Shown here: piece after piece, positions 20,355 through 21,298 of the stretch | Position numbering within the stretch: position 1 is the stretch's first letter | Layout of the letters: each line of letters opens with the position of its first letter | Assembly: GCA_902489135.1 (NCBI GenBank) | Contig: CABTYW010000032.1 | Location: forward strand, 1 to 21,298 | Length of the DNA stretch: 21,298 nt | Source of the DNA: an uncultured Synergistaceae bacterium | GTDB lineage: Bacteria; Synergistota; Synergistia; Synergistales; Dethiosulfovibrionaceae | Direction: 5' to 3' | Position numbers and translations under genes: made by a program | Notes under the pieces: generated by a model | Databases searched by the model: none | What the model was told of the DNA's origin: nothing | What the model saw: the letters and a program-made list of their open reading frames with translations, nothing else

Positions 20355-21298
20355 ATGAAAGGAACGCGCGCATTTTTGTGGGCGATGTGGGCTTTTGCGG
20401 CGGTTTGTCTGCTTACGGCCGCGTTCAACGAAAAAGCGCCCTCGGAGAGAGACGCCTCAACGGCAAATCCTGAGACTGACGTGCAAAGCCCCGTTCAAAA
20501 CCTGTCGCCGCAGCCGGAGGGCGACACGTCGCCCGGATCGCCCGCCGAGGCGGATGGCCGCACGGCGCCGCCCTCCGAAGGCTCCGGAAACGGCCTCGCG
20601 GGTCGCCGGGGAGCAAGGAGCAAAGGCCCATCATCTCAGCCGCTGATTGCCCTGGTCATTGACGACATGGGTTTTAACTTTGAAATGGCGGAGAAGATCG
20701 AGGCTCTGGGGCTGACGACGACCTGGGCCGTCATTCCCGGAACACCGCGGTGCGGCTCCATTGTGAGTTTTTCCCAAAAGAATGGACAACCCTTTATTCT
20801 TCACGTTCCCATGCAGGCCCTGATTGATCCGGCGGGCAGCGGCTACGCCGTCGGCGTCGATACAAAAGAAAAAGAGATCGGCGCCTATGTGCAAAAACTG
20901 TACCGCGACTATCCCCGGGCGCTGGGTGTGAACAATCACCGAGGCTCAAAAGCCACGTCGGACCCAAGGACCATGGAATATTTCATGAAAGCGCTGTCAT
21001 CGGGGCCCTGGGGATTTCTGGACAGCCGTACCAGCGGGAAAAGCGTTGCGTATCAAACGGCCCTGGGGTATGATATTCCTGCTGCACGAAATAACGCTTT
21101 CATTGACGGATCATCCGACTTGGAGACCATGAAAGCGCAGTTTTCGAAGGCACTGCGGCATGCCCGAAAACACGGGACGGCCGTTGCCATCTGCCACGCA
21201 CGAAAATCGACGCTGCCCTTCCTTGAATATTTGACTCACGCCGACATTAAGCCCGTCGCCTTTGCGGCGATTGACAGATCGGAAGAGCACACGTCTGA
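20355..21298 (+). CDS. Divergent polysaccharide deacetylase family protein (partial, end corrupted)
   Basis: A secreted or anchored protein of the divergent polysaccharide deacetylase family (DUF610, PF04748), whose substrate is unknown. It has a signal or anchor helix (about 5-23), a Pro/Ser/Gly-rich linker (about 27-95) and the domain from about 97. Family landmarks are IDDMGFN (102-108), a HVPMQ motif (150-154, usually HLPM), GVNNHRGS (191-198), FLDSRTS (221-227) and NNAFID (246-251). The gene follows ctpA by five bases with no clear ribosome site. It has no stop inside the window. Its last seven codons (from 21276) are not genomic: they translate an exact sequencing adapter, so the real sequence stops at about residue 307, close to the expected family end. 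Confidence 0.9.
   Translation, partial: MKGTRAFLWAMWAFAAVCLLTAAFNEKAPSERDASTANPETDVQSPVQNLSPQPEGDTSPGSPAEADGRTAPPSEGSGNGLAGRRGARSKGPSSQPLIALVIDDMGFNFEMAEKIEALGLTTTWAVIPGTPRCGSIVSFSQKNGQPFILHVPMQALIDPAGSGYAVGVDTKEKEIGAYVQKLYRDYPRALGVNNHRGSKATSDPRTMEYFMKALSSGPWGFLDSRTSGKSVAYQTALGYDIPAARNNAFIDGSSDLETMKAQFSKALRHARKHGTAVAICHARKSTLPFLEYLTHADIKPVAFAAIDRSEEHTS
21276..21298 (+). other. Illumina TruSeq adapter sequence at the contig end
   Basis: The last 23 bases, starting AGATCGGAAGAGC and continuing ACACGTCTGA, match the common Illumina TruSeq read-through adapter exactly. This is from memory of the adapter, not a search. It is a trimming or assembly artefact and not part of the organism. Confidence 0.95.

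Noticed and set aside
1..21298. tRNA, rRNA, CRISPR arrays, insertion sequences, attachment sites, phage or defence genes
   Set aside because: None was seen on either strand. There are no regular spaced repeats, no transposase or integrase motifs, and no region with clearly foreign gene content.

Overview
The window is an ordinary chromosomal segment, moderately GC-rich, with 17 complete genes and one gene cut at the right edge. All are on the + strand except greA. The gene content points to a diderm bacterium that has lipopolysaccharide (lptC, lptD) and also a pyruvylated cell-wall polymer pathway of the kind that anchors SLH proteins (csaB). It also carries RNase J, a class II fructose-1,6-bisphosphatase and a DUF5693 membrane protein next to csaB. 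This mixture fits Synergistota best. Negativicutes are the main alternative. The assignment is inferred from gene content and was not searched. No tRNA, rRNA, CRISPR array, insertion sequence, prophage or plasmid gene was seen.

Layout. (1) 1-3450: the end of an unidentified gene, then ftsY, purB and glpX in a tight row closed by a good intrinsic terminator. (2) 3514-8734: an envelope operon of a LysM/M23 peptidase, an uncharacterised exported protein with two 20-residue repeats, lptC and lptD, again closed by a strong terminator. (3) 8665-9071: a gene-free stretch with terminator-like hairpins and a promoter-like sequence pointing into greA. (4) 9072-9566: greA on the - strand, divergent from the next block. 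(5) 9684-21275: a compact run of rnj (RNase J), uppP, maf, a DUF5693 gene, csaB, ftsE, ftsX, an EnvC-type M23 peptidase, ctpA and a divergent polysaccharide deacetylase. Most of its junctions overlap or lie within about 10 bp.

How the genes fit together. Region 2 joins peptidoglycan cleavage to LPS transport. Region 5 joins undecaprenyl-phosphate recycling (uppP), wall-polymer pyruvylation (csaB), septal peptidoglycan hydrolysis (ftsE-ftsX-EnvC-like) and periplasmic proteolysis (ctpA). The window therefore encodes much of the machinery that builds and splits a diderm envelope. The ftsE-ftsX-envC-ctpA-deacetylase order is a familiar one.

I found no convincing new defence, mobile or biosynthetic system. 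The points most worth a second look are an exact Illumina adapter sequence at the last 23 bases (an assembly artefact that falsifies the end of the last protein), the uncharacterised protein upstream of lptC, the DUF5693/csaB pair in an LPS-bearing cell, an unusual cysteine set in LptD, a basic N-terminal extension on RNase J, and an antisense promoter candidate at the 3' end of greA.
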